Source of the DNA: Diadophis punctatus similis
Taxonomy: Eukaryota; Chordata; Lepidosauria; Squamata; Dipsadidae
Direction of reading: 5' to 3'
Assembly (NCBI GenBank): GCA_023053685.1
Contig: JALIGW010000005.1
Location: 18,052,501-18,116,500, forward strand
DNA length: 64,000 nt
Shown: piece by piece, positions 1 through 12,450 of the stretch
How the letters are laid out: each line of letters opens with the position of its first letter
How positions within the stretch are numbered: the first letter of the stretch is position 1
The notes under the pieces: model-generated
What the model saw: only the letters and a program-made list of their open reading frames with translations
Told to the model about the DNA's origin: nothing
Databases searched by the model: none
Position numbers and translations under genes: made by a program

Positions 1-189
1 GAACGAAACTGCTAATTACTTGTAGAGGATCAGTCGCTGGCGGCGCTAGGTGAATTTTTCTCTGATGGATGAATGGGTGGATGGATAGATATGGATGGAA
101 ATGTAGATAGACGCTATTTTAAAGGCGTTTGCTTGTACAGGAAACTCTTAAATAGACAAAGGGGTTTCTGGACATTTCTTCTGCAAAGG

Positions 190-231
190 ACACACACACA
201 CACACACACAAATGTAAACACACACACACAC
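190..231. repeat. (CA)n microsatellite, interrupted
   Basis: Two short CA runs separated by AAATGTAAA. Confidence 0.9.
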
Positions 232-1626
232 CTCAGCCAACTACTTTGGTTCATTAGGTGGACATATTTTAAAAAGTCAAGACAAAGAGTGAGTCCAACT
301 AGGTATATTGAATAAACGCATTCCCCTCTCGGATGGGTTAGGAACTGGCTTTATGTGAATTGGCAGGATATGTACGTTAATATTTTAATTAATCGGTGAA
401 AATCGAAGTCCGATTTGTGTTACCAGGGGACACACACACCCCCAACCATCCCTCCAAGGGTGGGGGGTGGGGTGAAAAGATGTGTTAGAAAGCAATCTAT
501 TTTGCTGGTGTTGAGGGTTAATGACTATTGCTAAAGATAAGTGAATTATCAAAGCTGTTGCTCTACCCGATCTCAAAATCCATTACATTGTTGGCCGTCT
601 AATTAAATACGTAAGTATAATAAAATCATATTTTATGACTATTTGAGGGTAATGAGATTAGTCTTTTAGAAGCGATCGCCACATATTAAAGATGCCACTG
701 TCTATAGAATGTTAATAACGTTAAATCAAAGTGTATAGAAAACTATTCATGAAAAATTAGAGGGGGGAAATACTGTCTTCATAATAATATCCAAGTGTTA
801 TTATTATTGGGGTATACTGGCAGATGTCAGCGTTCTGTTGGACTGCAATTGCAGGCAAAAGTAAAGTTACTAAAAGAGGTCGGTGCAGGAAAAAAATAGG
901 ATCGCACTCTTTCTCGTTCTGTGGTGTGGATTTCATACAGCAGTTTGACCCCGTAAAGTTTGCTGCAGTCATTATTCACAAATAACGGTTGTCTGGTTTC
1001 TTTTCCTGGTCTCACCCCACCCCACCCCACCCTACCCCTGCTCTTCTTTTAAAATACTTTTTCTAGCCTGGAGCGAAGATTACCCCTTTGGGGAGGAGAG
1101 GACCGCTGCTGAAGTTCCTTCTTGCCCAGGTTCACAATGTCACCACGCTTCAGCCCGTTTACTGTACAGTGTCTTTAATTCAGATTACACATGCCAAGGC
1201 GATTTAAATCTGATTACCAAATTAGAAGGTTTTTAAAACAAATCCCTTTTTAAATCTGATACTGTTGACTAAAAGGGGAGAGGGAGGCTGGGGGAGGGAG
1301 TGAAAGTTGCATAAGCCCCCATCACATAAGGTAACGATCCTGCCCGAGAAGAAGAAGAAGGAAAAAAAAACAGGAGACTTTTAAACCTTTTTGACAACAA
1401 ATGCAGCTGCCCCGCTATTTTGGACGATATTAAGCGAAAATGAATGCAAATCTGTGTTCAGAAGCCATCTGGCCAGAAATAGGGAGTCAGCTGCTCTTCA
1501 CATTAGACTCTGAGTCTGAATCTATTTCAGCTCATTTTCTAGATCATCTGGTCCTGAACCCAAAGCGTGGAAAATACGGTCTTTATCGTTCACCAACTTT
1601 GCTTTTCTTTCCTCCTTTCTTTTTTT

Positions 1627-1686
1627 CCCCTCTCTCTCTCTGTCTCTCTCTGTCTCTCTCTGTCTCTCTCTGTCTCTCTCTCTTTT
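1627..1686. repeat. TCTCTGTC-type 8-bp tandem repeat
   Basis: A pyrimidine tract in which CTCTCTGT recurs about every 8 bp, flanked by pure TC and poly-T. It lies at the end of an 84-codon open frame and explains that frame's serine/leucine-rich tail. Confidence 0.9.
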
Positions 1687-2427
1687 TTAACTAGAAGCCA
1701 TGTTTACAGAAAAATTACTCCCCGGGAAGTGTGAATTCAACTCCAAGGACTGATTTGTTTTAAGCACCTTCTTTACTAAAACCCCAGGTTTTCTATCCCA
1801 GCAAAAGGGCGCAAATGCCTCGCCTCTGCCCCGGGCATAGAGAGAGAGGGGGGGGGGCGGGGGGATTTCTGCCCCCTGTTGAAAGGGCTACTTAGTATGA
1901 GAGGAAGATTGTTTTTAATAATCCTTCGGGGAAATCAATGCGTTCCGAGAAAAACGCGGCCTTTCTTCTCCTAAAGCGGAGAAGGAGAGGAAGAGGAAGA
2001 GGAAGGCGGAAACAAAAGTCTTCTCTAAGCCATGCTGTTAAGGTGAAGTTCGCGGGGACCAGGACGCGTCCGGGGGGGGGGGGGCAAAGCAGGCATTGTG
2101 TTTTCTTCTGGAAGGGGGGGAGGGAAAGGCGTGGGACGAAACTTGTTGAGGTTTTAAAAACTTTTGCGACCCGCGATGGACCAGCCAGGCCTAGTTCAAC
2201 ACAGGAGCGGATTCGCCCTCGCCCTTTCCTTATTAGAAGCGCCTCTCACCAGTTCAAAGGTGGAAGCCAAGCGCTGGAAGCTTCAGCTGAGCTGGTTACA
2301 AACCCGGCTGGGGTAGATAGAGCCCGGCTACCGCCAATCAGTCCCTTCCCCGCACATTCCCCCTCCTCCCCAAAGACTTGACCTTAGCAAACTTGGTCAG
2401 GCAGAAGGTGCGGTGGGTTTGAATGGG

Positions 2428-2558
2428 ATTTGCATACTGCAACTAAGACCTCCCGAAGTCGCAGCCCTCCCCCCTCCTTCTCGGAGTGTGTGAAGTGTTC
2501 CTTTTGTGTGAATTTACGGGGTGAGGCTTCAATGATCCCCCCCCCCACAAATTTGCAT
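2428..2558. promoter_or_regulatory. Two octamer (POU-type) motifs
   Basis: Perfect ATTTGCAT at 2428-2435 and 2551-2558. The sequence between them is pyrimidine-rich with a C10 run. Further perfect octamers lie at 1444, 6244, 7159 and 7547. Binding is not shown; this is a motif match only. Confidence 0.3.
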
Positions 2559-3041
2559 TTAAATAGCGACATCAAGCGATTCGCGTGCCACACACCAGTG
2601 GGCTCCCAGATGTCAAGCCGGAGTCAGTCAGATGGCCATTGCCCAGCTGTCCTTCTAAACATCATACCAGAGCATGCCGTGACCTTAAAGGGACAGAGCC
2701 CTTCCTTGGCGTCAACCGCCGTATAAGCTCTTTCCCAATGGGGGAGTGTGTGTGTGTGGGGGGGGGGTTGGAAACAGCGGACACATCCGAACCAGCCGTT
2801 CAACCTGTTCCATTGTATAACCCTCTCTCTGTTAAAAGGCCAGAGAGAAAAGAAATAGCACATTGCGCCATAAATCACAACCCCTCCTCACCCTTTGCCT
2901 ACTTTCCTTTCTGTGTTCTCTGACAATCCACGGCAATAATGATCCATAATCTTAGACCGTACAAAATCCCACTGATTCATGCTGATAGATTCATTTCTCA
3001 AGTTTGGGAACGGGTTTCTCTCCCCGCCCTCCCTCTCCCCG

Positions 3042-3064
3042 CACACACACACACACACACACAC
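3042..3064. repeat. (AC)n microsatellite
   Basis: Uninterrupted dinucleotide run after a pyrimidine-rich stretch. Confidence 0.9.
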
Positions 3065-3246
3065 ATTTTCGAGATAATACTGCCGGGACTATTATCTCAA
3101 ATACTTCTCTTATGCCACCCACCTGAATCAAACAGAACTGTTACACTTCAGTTGTTCAAAATCTCTAACACGTCCCACGTGCAATTCCTTATATATTCTG
3201 CCTGATGCTCAGTTCCACGTTGTGTCTTCCTTTCTGCTTATTGAAG

Positions 3247-3248
<2 letters not shown>

Positions 3249-3305
<57 letters not shown>
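3249..3305. repeat. (CA)n microsatellite, about 28 units
   Basis: An uninterrupted CA run of 57 bp. The poly-Thr-His open frames across it are artefacts of the repeat. Confidence 0.95.
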
Positions 3306-3308
<3 letters not shown>

Positions 3309-6084
3309 ACACTGTTTCCTCTTTTGCCAAAGAAACTTTGGGAGAAGCGAAAAAGTTCAGTTTGGAGGGGGAAGAATGATTCTACGCCAGGTAGCCACAC
3401 TCACACAGGGCTAATTTCGGTCTTGATATTAATAGTCTCTGGTGGTGTCTTCTTCAGGTGGCCAAGAGAAGAATTGGAACGAACGTGCCAAAATCCATGT
3501 TTCAGTTTTAAGGTTATTCTCGGGCTCTTTGATGAACAAACACGCTCCGTTTCACTTGAAATGATTTATGCAGGGTTTCGCCGAAACAAATCTCGGCAAC
3601 CTTTCTCCCCCCCTCCCCTTTGCTGGCTTCTAAAGGACCGGTACCTACACTGATTTAAAACCTACCGCTTGCAAAAGAGTTTGGAATGGTAAAGTGGCCC
3701 AGAGAGAGAAAATTAGAAGTGTGGTGCATGTGTGACACTATGTGCATACACAAATGCACGTCCATTCATTCATATGCGCTCCCCCCCACAGACACATGCA
3801 CACACAGAGAGAGACTCATACACAAACAGGAGAGAGAGAGAGATCTCAGGCTGTTATTTCCTGACAACATACCCTGTTGAACCGAGCGGCAAAATGCCCT
3901 GAGCCCCCCTATTCTGCTTTGCTGCAAACGCCTTTAGGTAAACGGGGAATCTACCCGCGTGGGCGCTATCTAAGGGAGGGTTCTCCTTGGCAGAAATCAC
4001 CGAGCCGCGGTCTAGGGAAGCTGAAGCTGGCGATGGAGACCTTTAAAGGTCCCGAGGAGTTAATTCCACAACATCCGATTCCAAACCTCCCCTGGCTTTC
4101 CGCTAGGCGCACAGCAGCTCAGAGCAGAGGTTGGCTTGAGGCCCCTGTTCGCAATGCCCGACCAAATGAACGGCGTTCCTGCCCAGGGAAAAAAACGGAA
4201 GGCAGTGGAGTCGCCCTCCGTGCCCTGCTTGGATGCCTTTTCCAAGGCGGTCGGCCACCTTTCCTTCCCAAACAGACCCCACCAGCGCCAACACCATAGA
4301 AAACAATGGCTGGGGATTAAACGCCAACCGGTTAACACTTTCTCGCTTCTTAGAAAGCCACATGCTCCTGTGCCGGTCCGAAGTTGGCTTCAAGCTCAAG
4401 AACGGGACTCCTGGCAGCCCTGTGTAAAACGCCAGCCAAGCCCAATGCCGCCTTTCTAATTACGCTCAGCAAGCCAGATTCTTTCACATTCAGGTGGACG
4501 GTTTGTTGGTTGTTTTACTAACAAAAAGATAGCGGCAAAGGGAAAGTATGAACAGCCGCCAGAATAACAGCAACCAGAAGAAACGAAATTGGGTGCCCTT
4601 TATACGGCCAAGTAGAAAAAGGAATCTTTTCTCCCTGATGTTTTTAAAAGGCGCCCGGTAAGTTTTGTAGCAACGAGGGAACGAGTTTCTCTGTGGGGTT
4701 TAAGACATCCTCTTTCCCTTTTGTTTTTGTTTTAATTGTTAAGACTGGACATGAAGGGGAAAGGGGGGAAACGCGGAGGAAAAGAAAGACCCCACTAGTA
4801 TGTGAAACATACGAACGCGCGCACACCCAGTCGCCCTGAATAAAAAGATTGATTTCTCAGAGTAAAAAATCCGAGCGCCTCGGAGTTGAGCGGCGGCGAG
4901 GAAGTTTGACGAACAGCGCCTCCTTGGGTGGGAAAAGAGATTTTCAGAACAAATAGGATGGAGATCGTAAGTAAGAGGGGGACGGAAAAGTAGCATCTTT
5001 CTCGCTTTCTCCCTTTCCTTCGCGTTGTATATTGAGAGTTAGCGAAACAGAAGGTTCCTTTTTACTCTTTCTGTCAAACAAACCAATAGGTTTCTTCACG
5101 TGAAAACTCTTTTTGGCGTTTCTTGTGAAGGAAACTGAATAAACGGGACCTGTTTGGAAGATGCAAAATTAACAAGTGTTTTCTACTGCTCCCTCCTCAC
5201 TTCTTGAGAATTAGAGCAAATACAGCCTGTGCCCGCGAAGAGAAACTTTTAAAATTGCCCCTCCGAACAACGAGATAAAGTCATATTTGAACATTGCAAT
5301 GGGCTTCGCATTTGTGAACAATACGTTCGGGGGGGGGGGTCAAAGAGGACAGAAAATGGCTTAATGTTTGGAGTTAGGACACTTTTGATTTAAGCCAGGG
5401 AGCGAGTTTGGGGAAACGGCAGGATTTCAGGGAAATGCCACTGGTACCCTGTGTGTCTAAAATTAGAGAGAGCGTTCAATCGGAAGAGACGCGATAAAAT
5501 GAGCCCTAATGGGTCAGGGGGCTTCAAAAGCTTTTATTTGGGAAGGTGGAACAGAAGCGGTGCGTGTTCGGAAAATATTTGAGGGCGGGCGAGCCGGGGA
5601 TGGGTGGTGGGGGAGGCCAGGGCAGACCGCAAGCTTTACTTCAAAAAGGCAGCAAAAGCGGATCACCCCAGAGCGAGTTCAGTTGGAAGGACGTGGTGTT
5701 TCTCCTATTGCGAGAAAGGAAGGAAGGTCTGATGGCTGTAAAAGAGCAACCCAAGATCCCGAATAGAACGAAGGCTGGCAGACTGGCGGCGGGGGCGAGA
5801 GGGAGACGAAGTTTCACAGCCTTTTCGGCCTGGGCAGCAGTGCGTCCTTCTTGGGCTGGCAAAAGACTTTCCCCGCGGACATGGCCGGCCCTTCTTCCTT
5901 CTCCCCTGTTGTTGTCGGGGGCTCCCCTGTAACTGAGACACCCCAATATTTCGCGAACCATCCAACAAGCGCCTTTTTTCCCCAAGTGGAAAGTTGGCAA
6001 GCCGACTTGATCCTCATTACCCCACTTTTCGCATCCCCCCCCCCCCGATTCAACCTGTACCGACAAGGATCGATCCGGCCATTG

Positions 6085-6255
6085 CAGACATTATAATTGG
6101 CTTTAATTAAACATACTTCGTTCTAATTAACTCTGCAATTTTAGCATGCTTTGGACGCCGGTGTCGAATTTGATATTGTCAGTCCAGATGTCCTAATAAA
6201 ATTCAACCCTCCACTCGAGGCTTCCATGTGCGTCGCGAACAAAATGCAAATGAAC
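6085..6255. promoter_or_regulatory. AT-rich homeodomain/POU motif cluster
   Basis: Within a GC-rich setting, TAATTG, TTAATTAA and TAATTA cores fall close together at about 6093-6130, followed by a perfect octamer ATGCAAAT at 6244-6251. This composition is typical of conserved enhancers near developmental genes. Conservation cannot be tested here, so the call is tentative. Confidence 0.3.
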
Positions 6256-7073
6256 TGTAAAACCTAAAGTATTGTCAGAGGTATAATCAAGAAAGGTGTC
6301 TCCAAACTTCTCACTTTTTAAGTGATTATCACGCGGCAGTTAGGAAACGCACATTTCCTGCGAACACCGCGCCTGCATAATAGGGACCTTAACTCTTTCC
6401 TGCTCCAAGTGGCGCCCCTAAACCCAGCATCATTTCCCTACTCTGCCCCGTCAGGGCTCGGCGCTTTGCAGAACCTCGGCCACACACGCGTCCTGAGATG
6501 CGCCCTTGGAGGATGAGCAATAGGGTCGATGCCTTTGGGGAACCTCTTGCTTTTCCCAGCATTTTCGAGATTATAAAATCCTCCGGAGGTCTGGACTGGC
6601 TACGCTGGTGCAGTTTCTTTCCCAGGGGGCGGAAAGGAAACGGACCTTTGGTCAGATGATCCTCCAGTAATTCAACAATGCTGAAGGAGGCCACCCTCAT
6701 TTAATCCAAGGCCAGAACTAATTTCTCTTCCTTTCCCGCCTGCCTTCGGAAAGAAGACAGGGCTTTCCGGCCTCCTTTAACGGCCGGGGTCGTTTTGGAG
6801 CCCTCAAAATGTGGTCTGCCTTAAACACCTTGAAAAGCTGGTCCAGCAAGCAAAGAAATTGATATAATTTCCTAGGCAAGCTTATACACTTTCTCATGGG
6901 TTTGTGTGGCTTGGGAGTTTTGATCCTCCGTCCAGGAATGGCAGGCGGGCATACATGATCAAAACCCTTAGCCCTAAAGAACAGGAGCGCGTTAAAAAAA
7001 ATGCTCGTGCACTACATGCATATATACCACTACATTAATGGAATCATTTAAAGCGGTTGCTAACTTCACTTTA

Positions 7074-7125
7074 GGGGGAGAGAGGGAGGGGGAGAGAGGG
7101 GGGAGAGAGAAGAGGGAAAGAAGAT
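7074..7125. repeat. Purine-rich (GA/GGGA) tract
   Basis: An almost purely purine low-complexity tract in the repeat-poor block. Confidence 0.8.
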
Positions 7126-8707
7126 GAAGCGGACAAGCGTGTGCTCTGAGCGCGGGTGATTTGCATTTTCTTTCGGATATTGAAATGAAGAGAGAGCTGC
7201 TGGGCGGTTGGGCTGCCCAGAGCATAGCTGGGGGCCATGCAGAAATAAAAACAGAAAAAGGAAAGACGAAAGAAAGAAACCGGCTTCTCTTCTAGACTAT
7301 TAATAAGCAATTTGTCCCGCTGAAATTTACATTGCAAAGCGGACGGAGAGGGGAGCCAAGCGGTGCGCGTTGGGACGAGAACCGGCCCTCCGCGTGTCTT
7401 TCTGTAGCTTTTTCCGGCTACGGCAACCCGCGCACTTCAGCATGCCTTGGCTTGCGTTGCGGGGGGGGGGGGGGAAGGACCAACTCCCCCGCAAGGTGAT
7501 TTACTGGGAATGCTTGAACTTCCCTCCGTACAACTATAGTTTGTACATTTGCATATGTTACCTTGGACCAAGCTATCCCTTTTCCAAGTGAGAGTTTTTA
7601 ACCCGTCCCTGCAGCCTCTCTCCCTTTGGACACCTTGATTGCAAATCGATCGGCTGAATTCTAACTCGATTTCTTTTCCTGAAAATAAAGATTGCATTTG
7701 CCCCCCAAAAGCATAAATAGGAGTCTGAGAAATAAACATAGATTACCTTGGATAAACAAGTAATGGGATTGTTCCCCTCCCCAACAAAATTGTCCTTCTG
7801 GCTTTAAAAAAATAATAATGGGGGGGGGGGCGTTGAAGACTTTGTGAGCAATAAACAGCGGGTATAGTCTGCCACCTACAGGACATTCGGCGCATCAAAT
7901 CCCCGGCGTTGGTTCGTGTTAGATTCTTTAAGTCTTGATTGCTGTTTAAGTCACTTATCAAAATTACTCGGTTATTTCTCTGTGCCATTTTGCTTATGAA
8001 ACATTGATTGCTTTGTTATTTGAACTTTGGAAAGCGCTGTCTCAAAAAAAGAAAATAAATAAAAGGAAAGAAACCACTGTTCCTCACTTTCCAGATAATA
8101 AAAGGGTTGTCATTTTTAAAGACATTCGATTAAAAGGTAGGAAATGTAAAGATAATACTGTTTGATTTGTTAATCTAACTCCGCGATTTCAGAGTTGATG
8201 TCCCCAAAGACCAAGCAAGCTTTTTCTCTTTATTTATTTTTATTAAAACATCAATCTACTCTAGAGCTGGGTGAACTCAGTTTCACCTAGAGAACATAAA
8301 ATTCTCCATACCAAGGAAATAAGCACCTTTCATAAATCAACAGTATTCCTGGCAGATCGATCAATTTTTGGTTGTTAATCCGAGAGGAGGAGTTTTAATT
8401 GCTTCCACCGTCTCTACCCCTCCCCTCCCCAGTTCAGACATCTTTCCCATTTCCAGACCGGTCGAAGGTAGTTTCAGTCTGATTTCAATATTTGGATGGA
8501 AGACAAAGTCACCTTCTTTCAATCAAATCACTTCCCCAATCGTTCAGCAGTGCCGCTTTCCTGTTCTTGTTCCCACCAGGGATACAAGCACAAACAACCC
8601 ACTTCACTTCAACTTTCTGACTATCTTCCAATAGACACACGCACGGTTTGCCTCCAAAGTTACTGAGGACACCACACCAGACGTAAAGCAAAAAACAACT
8701 GGGTATT

Positions 8708-8755
8708 GGGGAAAGGGAAAGGGAAGGAAAGAGAAAGGGAAAGAGAAAGGAAAGG
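8708..8755. repeat. GGGAAA-type purine tract
   Basis: GGGAAAGGGAAAG-like low-complexity sequence, entirely purine for about 48 bp. Confidence 0.85.
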
Positions 8756-9339
8756 ACGCTTCGAGGTCACTCTGCATCCTCGGACCTGTTTGATGCCTGT
8801 TTCGCGTCAATCACGGATCAAATCAAATTGGCAGCAGCATCAGGCACGCGGCTCTGTCCGATCAATCTGCCCTCTAGCCTAATTGGAGGACCAGAAAGGA
8901 AGCGCAGTTTCTTTTGCTCTCTTCTACACCCCCCCCCGCCCCCCCGCCTCTCCTTCCTTTCCCCAAACGCAGCAAGGCACCCCATCCCGCTCGGGCCACC
9001 TTGCCCGTTTTCTTTCCAGAATCAGGACCCCAGCAGAGACGGAAGACCCGAAGAAGAGAGGTCCAGCCAGCGAGCGAGCGACATGCTGTAACGATGGGGA
9101 CCCGGCAAGCCCCAAATCGCTTACCTTTCACGGCTAATTAGGCAACAGACAGGTTTGTGTGAGTTCACAAAGAAGGCCGGGGGTGTTTATTGTGGACGCA
9201 AAGCTGGGCTGTGTGTGATCTGGACTATTTAATACATTACTTACCCTGCAACAATCTCGGGAAAGCTCCACGGGCCAAAGGGATGGGAGAAAAGCGCAGC
9301 AGTGCGCAAGCGCCCCTCCCCGGTTCAACTAAGGGGGGG

Positions 9340-9620
9340 GGGGCTATGAGGGAGAAAGGAGCGGGACTTGCGGGAGGAGGAACACTGGATCCCGGCGAGT
9401 CTCGTGGCGGGAAGGGCGGGGAGAGGAGGCGTGGTAGCGGCGACTCTGGAGTTGAAGGAAAAGGCACTTCAGCCCGGAGAAAGTTTCGGAGGGCGAGCTG
9501 GCGCTCCTGGAGAAGGGCAGGAGGCAGCGGGGTAAAGGGAAGAAGTAGGGCGAACAAGCTCGGAGCTGTGCCGTTGTGGCGGCGGCGGGGCACCCAAGCC
9601 CCTTAGCAGCCGGGAAGGGG
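9340..9620. promoter_or_regulatory. CpG-dense, purine-rich segment (CpG-island-like)
   Basis: Many CpG and GGCGGG-type GC-box motifs over about 280 bp. A TATTTAA sequence lies about 110 bp upstream at 9228. A promoter is possible in either direction, but no exon or splice pattern supports one. Confidence 0.35.
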
Positions 9621-10199
9621 CTGCCCAGGAGCCTCCGAAGCTAGCAGGGTCGGGCTAAATTTCATATCTTTTAAGCTTTCCTGCTTCAAGCTGTGGAAAG
9701 GCCGCCTTTTCCCTGACGCGCCGTTTCCAACGCCTGCTTTGAGGCGCGCGCTCCTTAGCTAAAACGTGGCCATCGATGAACTTGGGGTGAGGGGGGGGGA
9801 CCCCAGGTTTGTGACAGGAAATCTGCTTTGGGGAACTGTAACTGGGGCGAGGGGGAAAGAAATCGTGCTTGGGGGGGGGGCTCCTTTTTCTTTGAGGAAG
9901 GAAGGAGTTGCCCTCCCTTCGCCAGAAGGATTCCCGATTTCTCCTCCCGCGCTTTTCTCTCAGGCGGGCGATTCTGCTCAGTCCTGACGCAATCTCCCTC
10001 AACTCCCGCTGGGGGTTCAATAATAATGTCGTTCAGCGGGGGTGGGGGTGTCAGTCGGCCGCTTTGCCTATTTTTTGTGCCAGCGTGCAAATCTAGAAGT
10101 CCGACCCTAAACCAATTTATGAATTAAAAACCCCTCGCCTCTTTCCAGCTCTTCTCAGGCGACTCAAGACTTGCGCCAGGCTGGACTGTGGTAAATTTC

Positions 10200-10760
10200 G
10201 ACGGGAGGAAAAAAGGCGCCAAACATGAGAGGCTGAGGGGCGGCCGGAGTGAGGCCAGCACAGCCACACGTGTTCCCCGCGATCCTCCACGCCGGGAGCA
10301 GAGTTTCTGGGTCGGCCAGAATTACGGGCAAAATTACCACGCTTCCCCCCCCCCCCGCCGCCACGTCTGCACCTGTGGGATGCAGACGAAGCAAAACCCC
10401 ACCCGAGAAGCGGCCCAATCGGTCGCTTTCGTTTCCCGGCTGTTTCCCCTCAGATGTGCTGTTGAAGGCAAGAGGGAAGGCTGCTGGCGCGAGCCCTGGC
10501 CTGACGTTTATGCGCCAACTGCAAGCAACTGGTGGCATTTGCCAACTTTGGCCCCGGGGACATTTTGAAAAGCGCCCCTCCGCCTTGGGGTCCTTCTTCC
10601 CCAGAAGACTCCGGCTGCCTGCTTTGAAAGTGGGTTGCGTGGCGTTCCTCTCCTCGTACAGCTCCCGCCAGCTGCGAAATCAATGCGGCGGGGGAAAGAA
10701 CGGTATGAGGCGCATTCCTGCCTAGGAGCAAGAATCCCAACGGTAATAGGCCATTCCTCC
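10200..10760. promoter_or_regulatory. CpG-dense segment (CpG-island-like)
   Basis: High GC and frequent CpG over about 560 bp, immediately before the switch to AT-rich, transposon-laden sequence. Overlapping open frames on both strands are compositional and show no domain. Confidence 0.35.
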
Positions 10761-10899
10761 ATGCGCCGCCGGCTTCGGAATAAGCCTTATTCCCACCAGC
10801 GGGAGTTATTTACAGGTAAAAATAGGCTTTGGAAGCGGCGTGCGTCTGATTTCCTGTTTTAAGTGGTAAGTGGATGTCGCACTTCATCCTACGGAGCGA

Positions 10900-12240
10900 A
10901 GCCAAACGTTATCGCCCTACGTCCTTGCCTCGACTCTTTCCGCGAGGCGTTTTATGATTTAAATCTTAAACACATTTCAGCTTGGGCCCTCCTCACCTTA
11001 TGAACCTCCCGAAACCTAAGCGAAATAAAAATTACATGTTTAAAAACAGTCCACACGCTTCCTGAGATTTAAGCCACATTGATTCTTTAAAAGGCAGTGG
11101 CAAGTCACCTTCCTGGGTGGATCCTTATATTTAAAAAAAGAAAAATCCCCGGAACTATGTTCTGTATTGAAGTCCTCAATTAACTTGGTTTAATGACTAC
11201 GTCGTTTTCTTGTACACTGGTCTCAGAAAGTAGAAATACTTTCAGAGTTTTTAAAATTCCACCCCTCCAATAATCTTTACTTCAAAAAAAAATTGGTTCA
11301 CCCTGTCCTGAATAAATTATGAGAATTCACATCAGATTAGACTATGCTAACCTTTTTTTCAAGAAAGATGATCAATGATGGAAGCAAAACGATTTTTACT
11401 GTAGAAAGAAGAGGTGAAGACTAGACTTGTTGATCATTCAGCAGTTCCTTCCTTCCTGAAATATTCAGTATATTAGGGAGGGGAAAGACCCTGATGGCGT
11501 ACTATATTCTCCATCTCTTCACTAGCCCCAACTGACCATTGGGTACAAATTACATCACAAGTACATTTTTACATGAACTTTATTAAAAATGAAGCAGTGC
11601 ATACATAAGTGCCCTTTTTCCTAAAAATAAAGATGCAAGTGTGGAATGAACTATACACTAAGGTAGTGATCATGAAGCACTATCAATTTATTATTTTATA
11701 TGCAGCTGAGGTTGTTTGATTGTGGTGGGATATAAATATTAAATAATTTAATTATTTGCATATTTAATTAAAACACAGCTTCTCAAGTTAAGTAAGTTTA
11801 ATTTGGAATTTAACTGTCCTTGCTTGGGAACAACACCTACTGGATGGAGTAGATTTAATTTCTAGCACATAGAATTGCAATATCATGAAATGTGTATAGT
11901 AATGCTAACTTTTATTAACCTAGTGAATAGAAAAGCTATTGAATGTAATCTAAGTCTGCAGATTGAAATGCTTTTAGGGAAATGTACTTATAAACAATAG
12001 GATTGCATTATGAGGGAAGTATAACTGAGTGGCTAGTGGACTAGAAAATCTGAAACCCATGAAACTGATAGACTCTTTAATATTATCAATACATGTCATG
12101 TAGAAAAGTCAATATATTAAATTTTCATACTGATATGCTTTAGTGATTTTCCCCTCACACTAAAACAAAAGTCACTAAGGTACAAGTGGCTGCATCCAGA
12201 AATAAATTAAATCTAAAAATAGTCTAAAATTTGTTAGAAT
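10900..12240. other. AT-rich stretch without gene or named repeat
   Basis: Composition changes here from GC-rich to AT-rich. No long open frame, inverted termini or known repeat end was seen. One octamer ATTTGCAT lies at 11754-11761. Confidence 0.5.
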
Positions 12241-12245
12241 ATTCA

Positions 12246-12450
12246 TGACTGGGAGAGCCATGTGAACAAAGTCAGCCAATAGATTAGCATAGTAACTCGG
12301 TCAGCCAATCAGAGTAAAGTGCTACTGAGCATGTGCAAAGAAACAGCAAGAAGAAAGGCATGGTTTCAGCCAGTTTGTGTTAAGTCTCCATTATGTGTGT
12401 TTGTGCCATGAGGACTCTATAAAGAAGTCTGAACTTGCTGTAAAGAAGAA
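12246..12450 (+). promoter_or_regulatory. LTR-like promoter module (two CCAAT boxes plus TATA box)
   Basis: CCAAT occurs at 12276-12280 and 12305-12309, and a TATAAA at 12418-12423 follows about 110 bp downstream. This is the layout of an LTR or Pol II core promoter. No primer-binding site, internal region or target duplication was found, so the limits are approximate. A solo or fragmentary LTR is the favoured reading; a chance arrangement or a host promoter is possible. Confidence 0.35.

Larger units (their letters stand above)
1..10900. other. Repeat-poor, CpG-rich single-copy block
   Basis: No LINE, SINE, LTR or DNA-transposon end was found in this stretch, in sharp contrast to the rest of the window. 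It is GC-richer, has frequent CpG, and contains CCAAT, octamer (ATTTGCAT) and TAAT-type motifs plus many G/C homopolymers. Open frames up to about 190 codons occur, but none shows a recognisable domain, and they overlap on both strands, as expected in GC-rich noncoding DNA. A regulatory landscape or 5' flank of a developmental gene is the likeliest reading, by inference. Small noncoding exons or a lncRNA cannot be excluded by eye. Confidence 0.6.

Noticed and set aside
1938..2381. 147-codon open frame in the CpG-rich block
   Set aside because: Low-complexity Arg/Lys-rich start, a G13 run inside, no domain, and overlapping frames on other strands; typical GC-rich noncoding DNA.
3222..3653. 143-codon frame beginning in the (CA)n run
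   Set aside because: A third of it is Thr-His from the dinucleotide repeat; the remainder has no domain.
5641..6066. 141-codon minus-strand frame
   Set aside because: No motif, a C12 homopolymer near its start, and several competing frames over the same bases.
9190..9606. 138-codon frame in a CpG-island-like segment
   Set aside because: Gly/Arg-rich compositional frame with a G11 run; no splice or domain support.
10249..10725. 158-codon frame at the end of the CpG-rich block
   Set aside because: No recognisable domain and three competing frames; openness explained by GC content.
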